Positions 1-11,593 of a stretch of DNA of 64,000 nucleotides are shown here, one piece after another. A program made the position numbers and the translations under genes. How positions within the stretch are numbered: position 1 is the stretch's first letter; every line of letters begins with the position of its first letter. The stretch covers positions 5,135,628 to 5,199,627 of the forward strand of contig CM055739.1 of assembly GCA_029465975.1 (NCBI GenBank), written 5' to 3'. The notes below the pieces were generated by a model. That model was not told the DNA's origin. It was given only the letters and a program-made list of their open reading frames with translations, and did no database searches. The DNA comes from Dallia pectoralis. Its lineage: Eukaryota; Chordata; Actinopteri; Esociformes; Umbridae.

Positions 1-361
1 TGAGAAGTAGGAAGCGCCCCACCGCAGGGAACACTACTTGTTCGTCCATTTGACACACGTTGGCGAGGTTTCCATAGCTAGTTTTAGTGTTAGTCATGAA
101 TGACTATTGTCAGGTTTAAAGTCGTTTCGCACAGTGTTATGTCCATGCTAAGCAGTAGCAAACAGTGACAAGCAGTCAGAGGAGGTCATCAAGTGAGACA
201 CATCCTACAGGTCAATGATTCAAGAGTGGGAAGCGGCGCAGTTGGAGGAAGTTCAACCAGCAGTAGGTGTTCCTGTTGAATATTCAGAAGGCATAATAGC
301 CATGCGAAATCTCTCAACTGCTAATACATGACTGGCCCAGAAACCTTGTGATGCTTTTTTC
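1..361. other. Intergenic, no recognised feature
   Basis: Mixed-composition sequence with no convincing coding frame, RNA gene or repeat. Confidence 0.6.
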
Positions 362-677
362 CACAATGTCTCTTCGGCTTTCACTCTCACTCTTTCCCTC
401 TCTCACTTTCTCTCCCCCACGTCCCTTTTATTTTACTCTCTCCCCCTCTCTATCTCACTCCCTCTCACTCTTCCCCTGGCTAACTCTCCCACTCTCTCCC
501 CATATTTCACTCATTCTCGCTCCCACTCTCTCAATCTCCCCCTCGCTAACTCTCTCTCCCCCTCTCTCTCTCTCCCTCTCTCTCTCCCTCTCCCTCTCTC
601 CCCCTCTCTCTCCCTTTCTCTCTCCCCCTCTCAATCTATATCTCCCTCTCTCCCCCCTCTCTCTCTCCCTCTCTCAG
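362..677 (+). repeat. Pyrimidine (CT/CCT)n tract
   Basis: About 315 bp of almost pure C/T, mostly CTCTCT and CTCCC motifs. The 135-residue Leu/Ser/Pro frame across it is low-complexity translation, not a gene. Mirror-symmetric polypyrimidine of this kind can form triplex DNA. Confidence 0.93.
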
Positions 678-1665
678 ATTGTGCCGCCAGACTCTGCTTC
701 TGCAGACTCTGACCTATTATCAGGGCACTTGCGTGGCAGGCACTGCTTTCAGTGATCACACAGTTAAGTTGCTTTTTCGGGCCAGACACCACTGACGACT
801 CAGCGTGTCAGCTGTGCCTCAGTACACAGCTGCGCAGAGTCAATTGGGTTTATGAATACTCCGCTTTCATTTGTTGCACTTCCACTCAAATCAATCATTA
901 CAAAAGGAGTGCACACATGATCGATTCTATTTATTTTCTGAAGCCTGTATTATCCAGTTCTGCTGTTGCCCCATATTGCATATGCAGACGGCCAGCCTCA
1001 AACCCTGACAGGCAAGCAATGTGGAGTTTAGTGTACAGTGTCTGGTTAGGCACACTTGTTCAAGATGTTCAAGCGTTCAGAATGCTTCCAGCACAGTCTA
1101 CAATAGTCAGTGGATATAAAGGATGAATCTGCTGCTTGATTGGGAGAGTGATGATGAGAGTCCCAAGTAAGTTTCTGGATGAGCAGCCGGACCAGGTGCT
1201 CTGGGAACCGGGATGGCCAGGAGTTGTCTGTACAGGGAACCCTGAGGCATTATGGGTACTGTGAAGTAGATCAGCAGGCACCTATCACAACAAAGACTGC
1301 AATTATTATTTTTTCAGATTTATTCTCTCTACGCAGGGTCTTTATTTACGATGTAGCTCGTGTGCCCCGAACACTCGGTGTTGTGACAGAGATGGAGAGA
1401 AAGACTGTTTTCATACAGCCATAGAGCACGGGTAGAGACGGGCAGACACTCACTGGAGCTCACTGGACGATAATAACATACCAAGCATATATATTACAAA
1501 TGTAATTTTTCAAGACCGATTGTATTGGATTTTAATTATTCTAATGAATGAACAGAAGGAATGAGAATCTACGCAGACAGATATCAGGGGAGACCGAGGA
1601 AGAGCAAACTCAATGGGCCAAGCCTGGGTGATAACCGTCGTCCCCAGGGAGGGCAAACAAAAGGA
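678..1665. other. Intergenic, no recognised feature
   Basis: Unique-looking sequence. The open frames present (124 residues or fewer) show no family motif or regular codon pattern. No RNA gene seen. Confidence 0.55.
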
Positions 1666-3188
1666 CACATTCCATACATCCCTTCATAACAAACATTCCA
1701 TACATCCCTTCATAACAAACATTCCATACATCCCTTCATAACCCACATTCCAACATCCCTTCATAACCCACATTCCATACATCCCTTCATAAGAAACATT
1801 CCATACATCCCTTCATAAGAAACATTCCATACATCCCTTCATAAGAAACATTCCATACATCCCTTCAGAACAAACATTCCATACATCCCTTCATAATCCA
1901 CATTCCTACATCCCTTCATAATCCACATTCCAACATCCCTTCATAACCCACATTCCATACATCCCTTCATAACCCACATTCCATACATCCCTTCATAACC
2001 CACATTCCATACATCCCTTCATAACCCACATTCCATACATCCCTTCATAACAAACATTCCATACATCCCTTCATAATCCACATTACATACATTTCTTCAT
2101 AACCCACATTCCATACATCCCTTCATAACCCACATTCCATACATCCCTTCATAACCCACATTCCATACATCCCTTCATAACCCACATTCCATACATCCCT
2201 TCATAATCCACATTCCAACATCCCTTCATAACCCACATTCCATACATCCCTTCATAACCCACATTCCATACATCCCTTCATAACCCACATTCCATACATC
2301 CCTTCATAACCCACATTCCATACATCCCTTCATAACAAACATTCCATACATCCCTTCATAATCCACATTACATACATTTCTTCATAACCCACATTCCATA
2401 CATCCCTTCATAACCCACATTCCATACATCCCTTCATAACCCACATTCCATACATTCCTTCATAACAAACATTCCATACATCCCTTCATAATCCACATTA
2501 CATACATTTCTTCATAACCCACATTCCATACATCCCTTCATAACCCACATTCCATACATCCCTTCATAACCCACATTCCATACATCCCTTCATAACCCAC
2601 ATTCCATACATCCCTTCATAATCCACATTCCAACATCCCTTCATAACCCACATTCCATACATCCCTTCATAACCCACATTCCATACATCCCTTCATAACC
2701 CACATTCCATACATCCCTTCATAACCCACATTCCATACATCCCTTCATAACAAACATTCCATACATCCCTTCATAATCCACATTACATACATTTCTTCAT
2801 AACCCACATTCCATACATCCCTTCATAACCCACATTCCATACATCCCTTCATAACCCACATTCCATACATCCCTTCATAACCCACATTACATACATCCCT
2901 TCATAACCCACATTCCATACATCCCTTCATAAGACACATTCCATACATTTCTTCATAACCCACATTCTATACATTTCTTCATAACCCACATTCCACACAT
3001 CCCTTCATAACCCACATTCCATACATCCCTTCATAAGACACATTTCATACATCCCTTCATAACAAACATTCCATACATCCCTTCATAACCCACATTCCAC
3101 ACATCCCTTCATAACCCACATTCCACACATCCCTTCATAACCCACAATCCATACATTTCTTCATAACCCACATTCATCTCTTCATAAC
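1666..3188 (+). repeat. 26-bp minisatellite, about 58 copies, with higher-order structure
   Basis: A tandem array of a 26-bp unit beginning CATTCCATACATCCCTTC and continuing ATAACCCA or ATAACAAA. Variants include 25-bp units lacking one T (CATTCCAACAT) and a marked form, CATTACATACATTTCTTC. The marked form lies at 2081, 2366, 2496 and 2781, so spacing alternates 285, 130 and 285 bp: a 415-bp higher-order period. Units degrade toward the 3' end. Confidence 0.96.
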
Positions 3189-3551
3189 TGTCTCACAACT
3201 ATTAAAACCTCATGCCACTCAACAACTAATTAAAACAAACCTGCTGCTGTCTCATTTTGTCACATTCCGCAGTTGTCATCAGGCTCCACATGCAATCCAA
3301 TGTGCTGTTTGCACTTTGCATGGAGTGTGTTATATTGTGCAGCATAAACCCCCAGGGGGGTGTGGAGACAGTTTCACAGTGTCCAATGGGTTTATTGCAA
3401 CAGGGTTGCTTTAATTCATGAATGCCCAACTCATTTAAGGGCTATTGATTTTGGAAACAAGGATGAGGACTGAGTTCCTTGATGAAATCACGGACTTAAT
3501 TGAATCTCATCCTACCAGGGCTTGACTGGTCTCTGACTGGTACCCAACGGG
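3189..3551. other. Intergenic spacer between two arrays
   Basis: Nonrepetitive sequence, no recognised gene. The short minus-strand frame here has no family features. Confidence 0.5.
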
Positions 3552-4118
3552 CACCTCACTCTCACCCACCTCACTCTTACCTCACTCTCACCCACCTCAC
3601 TCTCACCCACCTCACTCTCACCCACCTCACTCTTACCTCACTCTCACCCACCTCACTCTCATCCACCTCACTCTCACCTCACTCCCACCCACCTAACTCT
3701 TACCTCACTTTCACCCACCTCACTCTCACCCACCTCACTCTTACCTCACTTTCACCCACCTCACTCTCACCCAACTCATTCTTACATCACTTTCACCCAC
3801 CTCATTCTCACCTCACTCTCACCCACCTCACTCTCACCACACGCTCACCCACCCCAGTCTCACCCATCTCACTCCTACTTCACTATCACCCACCTCACTC
3901 TCACCCATATCATTCTCACTCTCACCCATCTCACTCTTACTTCACTCTCACCTCTCTCACCTCACTCTCACCCACCTCATTCTCACCCATCTCACTCTTA
4001 CTTCATTCTCACCTCACTCACCTCACTCTCACCCATCTCACCCATCTCACTCTCACCTCGCTCTCACCTCACTCTCATCCACCTCACACCCACCTCACTC
4101 TCACTTCACTCACATCCA
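3552..4118 (+). repeat. CACCCACCTCACTCT-type minisatellite
   Basis: An irregular array, about 570 bp, of a roughly 15-bp unit CACCCACCTCACTCT with shorter CTCACCTCACTCT forms. The 211-residue HLTLTHLT-like frame is a translation of the repeat. Confidence 0.94.
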
Positions 4119-6242
4119 CGCCGTTAGGTCCCTGATTAAACCAAAGAACAAACTTGCAGTGCAACTGGAATACATTAATTCCAAACATACAATTGGGATA
4201 ACTGTAGTGTTGGAAAGCTGGCGTGCCTTGTTTGCAAAACTAATTGAGAGAAAAACGCTAAGCATAAATTATATTGTGCTTATACCCCGCGCCTTCCAAT
4301 TACCATGTAAATGCATCGAATGCGTCCATGTAGTGTATCAAATGTAGGCCTGAGTGTTATTAGTCATTCACCCTGAGTAGCCACTCCCAAACAATAACTA
4401 AGTGCTACTCCTGTGCTAACTGCAACGCTGATTGCATTTAATCTTAGGGTGCTCCTGTAATTCAGTAGCAAAGGAAGGCTACCATGGAAACCAACCCGAT
4501 GGAGCTAATTGAGACGTACATTAGATGGGCTCAGCCTCCTCGCTCGCATCACGGGCTTAAGCGTCGAAAGTGAAGACAGCGTCAGCGCTAGAGACAGGTT
4601 TTTGTTCCGTGCGATCGCTCTCCCTTTTGTGTGAGATCCGCGTTCGATCCCTGTCCTTTCTGCGCGATCAATTGCGTCATGAGACGCGAGTCAGAGACTG
4701 TCACATGAATATGCATTACGCTAACAACTGCAAACAGCTTAGCAGTCAATCAGGGATAATTAGCTGATTGGCTGCGCCAGAATCGCCAGTTGATATATCA
4801 GGAGGCGACGCCGCTCTGCCAATGTGTCTACTGATGAAAGTCCTCACTTGACCCATCACTGTCCAACACATTCTCACAACACCGCTCACAACCGCACAAA
4901 TGGTAACCACATGAACTCTGTGCACAATTACGCATTTACACTTTTTCCCGAGTGTAAAATGCTAAACCCTCGGTTTCCGTTTGTTTTCAGCCTAATCCTA
5001 GCTCTGGGAAACATGGAAATGTACTCACGTCTGCATACCAACAAGCAAACCTTTATCCGTGCGCGCGGTGATGATAAACCAAGACGTTCACGTCAAAGGT
5101 TGCTCGCTTTTACCAAAACGCTTTATCCCCAGTTGAATAGAATAGAATAGGAACGAGGGGGTGGTTTCCAACCATTCATTATTCTCCCAAGACAGGGGAC
5201 TACCTAAACAGTCAACACTGCTAAATTAGTTCCTACCGTCTGCATCTTGAATAGAAAGCCACGGCTCTAATCGCAGGTCAACAGAAGTTCTCTTGCGCTA
5301 CTTCTCCTGGTTAGTAATCAAGTTAAACGCGAAAGAAATACCCACTGTTTCAGGAGAACAATCGAAAACATGACTGGCACGCATCCGTTCTGGTGGTGTT
5401 TTCAACATGTCTCTGACATAATTTGGCCTCGGGGCGAGGCAGCAGTGTGTGTCGCTTATGAAATAGCTTCTCTTGTCCTTTTGAATTCAACGAGCCGTGG
5501 CACACTCTCCTGGTACAATCGCAATAACTGTACATTCCAGAAGTACGCTGAAAATTAAGCCTGTTGTGCATTTCAAGACAAGATAGTGTTTGTTTACATT
5601 TTTTGGCATCAATTCACTGAAATAGGTGATTGTATTGCTAATATTCACCTTGTCCTAAAGATACTAAAACACTTAGGTGGTGGAAGCTTACAACGCAGAC
5701 CTTATTTGCATTGGATGTAAAATATCCCCCATGGAAGAAATTAATGGTTTAATAACCGAAAGAGCCAGGTTTTCAGTTTTTCTGGTTTTATGGGGATTAT
5801 GACTCATACTATTTCAAGTCAACCTCATGCAAATGTCTTGCTTCTCTTGTGACCACTCAAATCTCCTCAGCCTTGACTGAAAAAATCAAAAGTAACCCAC
5901 ATTTAAGTACTCTGTTAATAAACCTCCTGTGTTACATAACAAAATGCAGGAATCATGTCTGATGTAGTCACTTTCAAATAAATATCCAACTGCACCTTCA
6001 GTCTCACAAAAAAATGAGAAGTACGCAGAAAACGTGGTTTAACTCTGAACATTTTTGCATATATCTGGTCTGCCTACAATACAACATCCACAACATTACT
6101 TTTTGTAATTTAACTTGCGAATCGATTGCGATTGTGAATTCCACTCTGCAACGAACACTGCACTATAAAAACATGTATAGGGAACTGTGTGGACAGGGCA
6201 ACACGATGCAGAATTTAATAGGAATTTATCTTCAGTCCTTAA
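4119..6242. other. Intergenic, no recognised gene
   Basis: About 2.1 kb of mixed composition. It holds a short AATAG run (5135-5150) and an exact octamer ATGCAAAT (5827-5834). Open frames are 115 residues or shorter and unconvincing. Confidence 0.5.
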
Positions 6243-6878
6243 GCCACACCTTCAAACCTTCAATCAATCAATCAAATGTATTTTATAAAGCCCTTTGTTG
6301 TCACACAGTGCTTTTACAAACACCCAGCCTGAACCCGACAGAGCACACATCAACAAGTTGATACACAGTGGCTAGAACAAACTCTCTGATAGGTATATTT
6401 TAGAAACCTGGAGAGGAACCATGCTCTGATAGGTGACCAGTCCTCTTCTGGCTGTGCTGGGTGAACTTGTAATAGCTTAGTTTACTAATTATTACATGCA
6501 TTTTTTAAAGAGACTTATAAAATAGTCCAGGTCAAATACAGTCAGAATGGGACAACCAGGAGGGTTGAAGGTTTGGCAGACTGGAAGCAGAGACTGTCAG
6601 GTAGCATCAGCTGTTCAGCCTGCAACACAACCAGGGGGCCCCAGGAGGGGTCTGCTACATGTCCTTAGGGCCGGTAGGTCCCACTGTGTGGTCAGTAGGC
6701 ACAGGTCCTCCTTAGTGGAAGCAGAAACAAGACACAGGGAAAGGTTAGACAACCTGGTTCCCTACGTCCCCGGCACAATAATATAGCAGCGTAAATCTTG
6801 AAACTGAGGCCCTGAACAGGGTAAACCCAGGACAGGGCCCAACAAGCCGGACAACATCCACCCACTTCACAGTCCAAT
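6243..6878 (+). mobile_element. Interspersed repeat of a type common in salmonid/pike-like fish
   Basis: It starts with the CAATCAATCAAATGTATTT block, then a 'TAAAGCCCTTT...CACAGTGCTTTTACA...ACCCAGCCTGAA' segment, then 'GGAGAGGAACCATGCTCTGATAGGTGACCAGTCCTCTTCTGGCTGTGC' (described in parts). These are recognisable as a very abundant fish repeat. A second half (about 6540-6878) with 'CCCCGGCACAATAATATAGCAGC' and 'AAACCCAGGACAGGGCCCAAC' appears to belong to the same or an adjacent copy. Family name and exact ends are not certain. Confidence 0.6.
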
Positions 6879-9423
6879 GTTTCTATTACAAGAATGTCAA
6901 AGGAGTTCCTACGTGACTCAATGTGTACAGTTCGCTTACTATTTTCTTTCGTATACTTTCCATTCATCATCAACACACATCGTCACTGACCACGGAACGA
7001 ATGAGCTAACCCCCAATTCACCCCTCTAGAAACACAAACACACAAACAAAATGTACCTCTCTCGTATCTTTGTTCAGCGGTTCAGCCAAATGTTACTTTC
7101 ATGTTTCCTGAATCACTGGCCTGTTTACCTATCCAGATAAAACAATCACATCTGGAAGAGGCCGACGTGGCGTGTGTTCTCCCTTTGAAATCACATCAGG
7201 GGATTTGGAGTGCCAAGGGCAAAGATCTTATTAGCTGCTCGACAGGACTCGGAGAAGACTAAGTGGGAATAGTTAGTCCTCACGGTAGGACGGAAGATAA
7301 CCGCGGCAGTTCCCGACCGTTCCGTGTGTGTTAAGTTCAAGCGTGATTCTGATGTAAAACATTACGAAGAGCAAACGTAGCGATGCACAGCGTATGGCTC
7401 GAAGAAAGCCTGGCGTCAAATCTGAGGGCCTGTATTGGCAAAGCCTTAGAGAGTAGGATGCTGATCTCAAATCAGATACCCTTGTCCCACTGATTATCGT
7501 GCGACCTAAAGTGCCTGACGCCAGATCAGATCTTGGTGTATTCACCGAATGTCAAACAGTCCAAATAGAGATGGGCTCGGGTGAATTTATGCGGTAATGG
7601 CTGAACAGTCAAATACATTGACAGAATGGTCCCCGGTTCTTGCTCAACATTAGCGTTGAGAAAATGAGGCAAGAACACTTCGCTTCATTAACATATGACA
7701 TTGTTAGAGCTTATTGATCGGCCATTACTAAAAAGGACTAAGTCCGTCGCAACCTTTGTTAAATTCGAAGGACATTATTGATCAAATACCCCAGATTTGG
7801 GAAAACTGTGTGTATTTACTGTAATTACGCAGTACTCACATCGGTCAATAAAACCACGTGAGAAACATTATTGCCCCAAATAAGATTCATAATCACCTTT
7901 GGATTGTTAATCGATGCAAAAGTTGTTTCGTCGTTGAATGACCAAACATATTTAAGAGAAAATTTTTTTTGTTGCAGATGTCTAAATGGAATTTAAAGTG
8001 GTAACACTTTAGTGTGATTCGGAGAGAAACCCTTATGCGTCTGCTTTCCAACAGAAGGGTTCAAATTGAGGTTAACGGTTAGTTTTTATATAGACATATA
8101 TGAAGACACGTGCGCACGCACACGTCCCCCGCACATGCACACACAAATAGCGCAAACAAACACATGAAGAACGTGGTTACTCTGGCTGAAATCAGACATA
8201 AATATATTAGGGCAACTTGTCCAATTACAGCTTCGGGGTGAGAGAAATGTGAAACACATTCACGGGTTGCAGGTTGTTGCTGAATGTCAACGATAAGCCA
8301 ATTGTCAGACAGGGATGGCCATATTTGTGGGAGAGAATTTAAAATGACTTTGACATGCTGCAAACCAATGCCAGATAGACATGCCCTATTGACAAGACTA
8401 GTATTTATCTGCTTGTAAAATAAGGCCTTGTACGCGGACATTTATTTCGGAATTTATAAACGGCGTCACATTTAACGGCATCTGTTATCACGCGAGGACA
8501 TGAGTGAATGCATTTTACACAGGCACATGGGCAACTTTTATTGTGAAGTACACTATAGAAATAATGAAATGCCGCACCCTGGACGGACCGATTTCTTTGA
8601 GTCACTTCAAAAGGGAATTAAATAGTCGTCAAAAGGCAGGTGTTTCAGTCCCTTGACTTCGAACGCCACCTGCAAGTAGCGATTTTGTTGCCACACGATG
8701 TTAGTATCCAGATGCTGACACACTCAGTATCCCGTTGTGTGACTCAGGTATGGGTACGCCTCTTTATCTCACATTTATATTAAACAGTACACTGTGTTTG
8801 CGAACCGTCTAGTTCAAAATCACTCCGACACTGTCGATTAACAATTGTATATCGCCCGCTGCATAGGTGGAACCCAGGGAGCGTGCATAATTGGGTTCTA
8901 CCGTGAATATAAATCACCAATCATGACTCAGCATGATGTCTGAGACTCCATTTTCCAGGCACCTTTCAGCATCAGCGTCTCCGCCCACATCCATATCTTC
9001 CACTCTGTCTACCACCGACTCTTTCGTTTTTCCGTCTATTTCTTGTCGGTCTCCATCTCTCTCCTCGGCTCTGCCCGTCTCTCTCATTTGGTCTCTCTCG
9101 ATTACACACCGGGGCGCCCGTAAACGAACATGCGCGCGTCTGATGTGCCCTTGGCTGCCCGTTCGTCCTCTGTGCCGTGTTTGTTCGGCAGGCCCAATCG
9201 ACTATTGGCTACTTAGTTTAGCTTGAACACATCGCCGCATGCCTCGGTCTGGCCACGGCGGGATCCCGACCAATCGGAAGGTCTGCTGGCAAACATCCAT
9301 TACCACGTCTCTGCCTGGGGTCACTAGGATGTCTTAATTAAGGCTATTGTCCAGAAAAAAACTATATGTGTCAATAAGCTTTGAGTGAGAGGCCAAGAGT
9401 AGGTTGAAGATTCAGCGAGAAAG
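6879..9423. other. Intergenic, no recognised gene
   Basis: About 2.5 kb of mostly unique-looking DNA. A short CA/CG-rich patch lies at 8098-8145. No coding frame with family features on either strand. Confidence 0.5.
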
Positions 9424-9464
9424 TGTGCGTGTGTGTGTGTGTGCGTGTGTGTGTAGGGGTTTGT
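9424..9464 (+). repeat. (GT)n microsatellite
   Basis: GTGTGTGT with two GC interruptions. Confidence 0.9.
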
Positions 9465-10689
9465 GTGTGACCGTACGTGGGTGTTTTTTTTTGGTGATTG
9501 TTCACATCTGAGTGCTTGATTAGACGTTTATGGGCGCACAGAAATGTTTTAACACTTGATTCGTGGCATTTTACCCTTCTCCTTTGTCTCCATCTTTTGT
9601 GCGTGGGAGTTGTGTTGTGTTGTTTTGTTTTTATGATTGACCCTGAAGGTAACATGTCTGAGCGCATGCTCAAGCGCTAGTACACAAAACACAGATAACC
9701 CACTGCAAACACTAAGATCGCATAATTTTCACAGTGTGCCCGCTAAAAGGCTAAGAAACACTTAAGTTCAGAACAGAATGTTATACCATTTTGTAGATGC
9801 TTTTAGAGACTGCGTCTCTGGCACGTCCTGCGCTCAAAGGAAGCAAAATTGTGTTTTTCAGCTAGTCAGTTAAACGGTGATGTCGTCATGACATCATGAT
9901 TTACCATGGTTACTAATCAATAATCTACATGAGCCCATTACAATACCTCAGAACTGGTTGTATTTCACCAAAGTGGACAGCTTGCGGCTTACCGACCAGC
10001 ATTACACACCGATATGTGACATTTCAATCACAAACGACAGTGCAATACACAAACCTTAAGATACAAACATACCGATCGAAGCCAATAGTTTTGTCTTCGT
10101 TAGATTGGAGATGCATGGCGTGCCAATCGCTTGACTGAATTTCCGGTTGTCCCTTTTGGATTATCAATAAGGCATTTAGGTTATATCATGACATCAACAT
10201 ATAAGTGATGCTAACCTGCTGTGTCTATGAATAAGGCACTACCAAGGCAAGGTGTGTTTCTAAACCACAGAATTCAAGCATATATGCTATAATTAAACAT
10301 TCGGTTTAGTTGAAGGGAAGCACTTTTGCAAAAAAAGCCTTTAAATTCTTTGGATCTTTTTTGAAATCGTGACGTATAGAGCGCAGCCTATGTGCGCATA
10401 GTTAACACAGGCGCATCGTGTGCTGTATAGTCAACCGAGAGACTGGGTATTATTATACTGGGCTGTTGCATGCCTGCTATGGTTTATAGGCTACTGTAGG
10501 TAATTATTATACCGCATTCAACAGCGGTCCCCTGGATGAGAAAAAGTAACAGTCGCCCCGGCGGGCAATGCGTTGGTCTTGGTGCAATACACCAGTGGTC
10601 CTGTGTGTGTTTCTCTCTCTCTCTTCTATGAGAACACGCATTTGAATCATCAGACGCGCTTATAACCACCCTGGAGTTTATTCCTCCCA
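9465..10689. other. Intergenic DNA upstream of the slitrk1 promoter
   Basis: Unique-looking sequence with a short CT run at 10611-10623. Distal regulatory elements are possible, but nothing is diagnostic. Confidence 0.5.
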
Positions 10690-11593
10690 GTACGCTTCAT
10701 GGCGACGCGTTATGTCTCCCTATATCCCTTTTTTTCCAACAGAGCAGAAGGGACCTGGAGTGCGCGGGTCCAGTCCGAGCGGTACCGTGCATGACGCGTC
10801 TGGATGCCAGAACCGGGTTGGCATTTGAATGCATGGGAATATGAATAGGTCGACCGCGCAAATCGAGAGCTTCCTGTGAGAGTGAGCACATTCGAACGCA
10901 TGCGGATTGATTTTTTTTCTCCGGCACGATGGGTTTGTGCCACCGCAGCTCAGCATAGAGGGTGTCGGATCCGTCTGAGAGCACCGTGCCGGACCGGGCA
11001 ACATCACCCGGTTCACCTCTTTGTGCATCAAAATTGACCAAAGGCGCGCAGAGGGTGCGTGCACGCAAACGCACGGACGAGACACAGAGCGATGATGTGA
11101 GGGATGCGGGTTTATCGCGTCGCCAGTGTGATCAGCGGCACTACATGTTCAGCACCGGGGGGTGTGCGGATTCAGCACCGGGGGGGGGACGGACAGCGGC
11201 CACCGCCACGGGAAAAGCACGGATGTGTACATTCTGCAAGGCAAGGTCAGTCCAAACCGAACTAAAGCCCGGAAAATGAGTCGGGATTAACCCACTGCGG
11301 TGCGTTATTGCGTTTTGACTGTTTGCAAAAACGCACGGAGATGATGCGCAAACGGACCCATTGGATCTGAGGAATAGTGTGTGTGTGTATATATATATAC
11401 CATCAATGGTAATTTTGGAGCCTGGTCATATAACGGGCTATAGATGCGTCGGGCTATAATAAAGGACTGCTGTGTTCTCCTCTAGACCCCCCGGTGGGTC
11501 TATGGCTTCTCTTTTTTGGGACCGTAATAACGTTCATTCCGCGGCTAGTTTTCCAAATGTCTCGAAACCGGGGATGAATTGTTCTCATTGAAG
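10690..11593 (+). promoter_or_regulatory. CpG-rich slitrk1 promoter and 5' UTR region
   Basis: CpG dinucleotides become dense from about 10690 and stay so into the CDS, unlike the AT-rich flanks, as expected of a CpG-island promoter. A TATA-like TATAATAAAG lies at 11455-11464. A pyrimidine run ending in CAG at about 10743 resembles a splice acceptor, but no donor is evident. A block containing TTCAGCACCGGGGG occurs twice (about 11149 and 11170). A TG/TA run sits at 11381-11399. The transcription start cannot be placed from sequence alone. Confidence 0.5.
11502..11591 (+). promoter_or_regulatory. Upstream ORFs in the slitrk1 leader, ending 2 nt before the start codon
   Basis: An ATG at 11502 opens a 29-codon frame that stops at TGA 11589-11591, two bases before the slitrk1 ATG at 11594. 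A second in-frame ATG (11574) would give only five codons to the same stop. A third ATG (11557), in another frame, gives six codons ending at TGA 11575-11577, whose T-G overlaps the 11574 ATG. These act only if transcription starts upstream of them, which is inferred. If so, ribosomes would need leaky scanning or very short-range reinitiation to reach slitrk1. Confidence 0.5.

Noticed and set aside
3500..4135. 211-residue HLTLTHLT frame
   Set aside because: Translation of the CTCAC-type minisatellite.
6694..6702. AGTAGGCAC, a seed-type match to the miR-24-1 star strand known from the human SLITRK1 3' UTR
   Set aside because: It lies about 5 kb upstream of the gene inside an interspersed repeat, so it is coincidental; no such site was noticed in the probable 3' UTR.
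10722..10744. Splice acceptor of a slitrk1 leader intron (pyrimidine run then CAG)
   Set aside because: No matching donor could be identified and the coding region is a single exon; kept only as a remark in the promoter entry.
11579..11593. slitrk1 start at the upstream end of the open frame
   Set aside because: The first codon there is TTG, not ATG. Homology and Kozak context favour ATG 11594.
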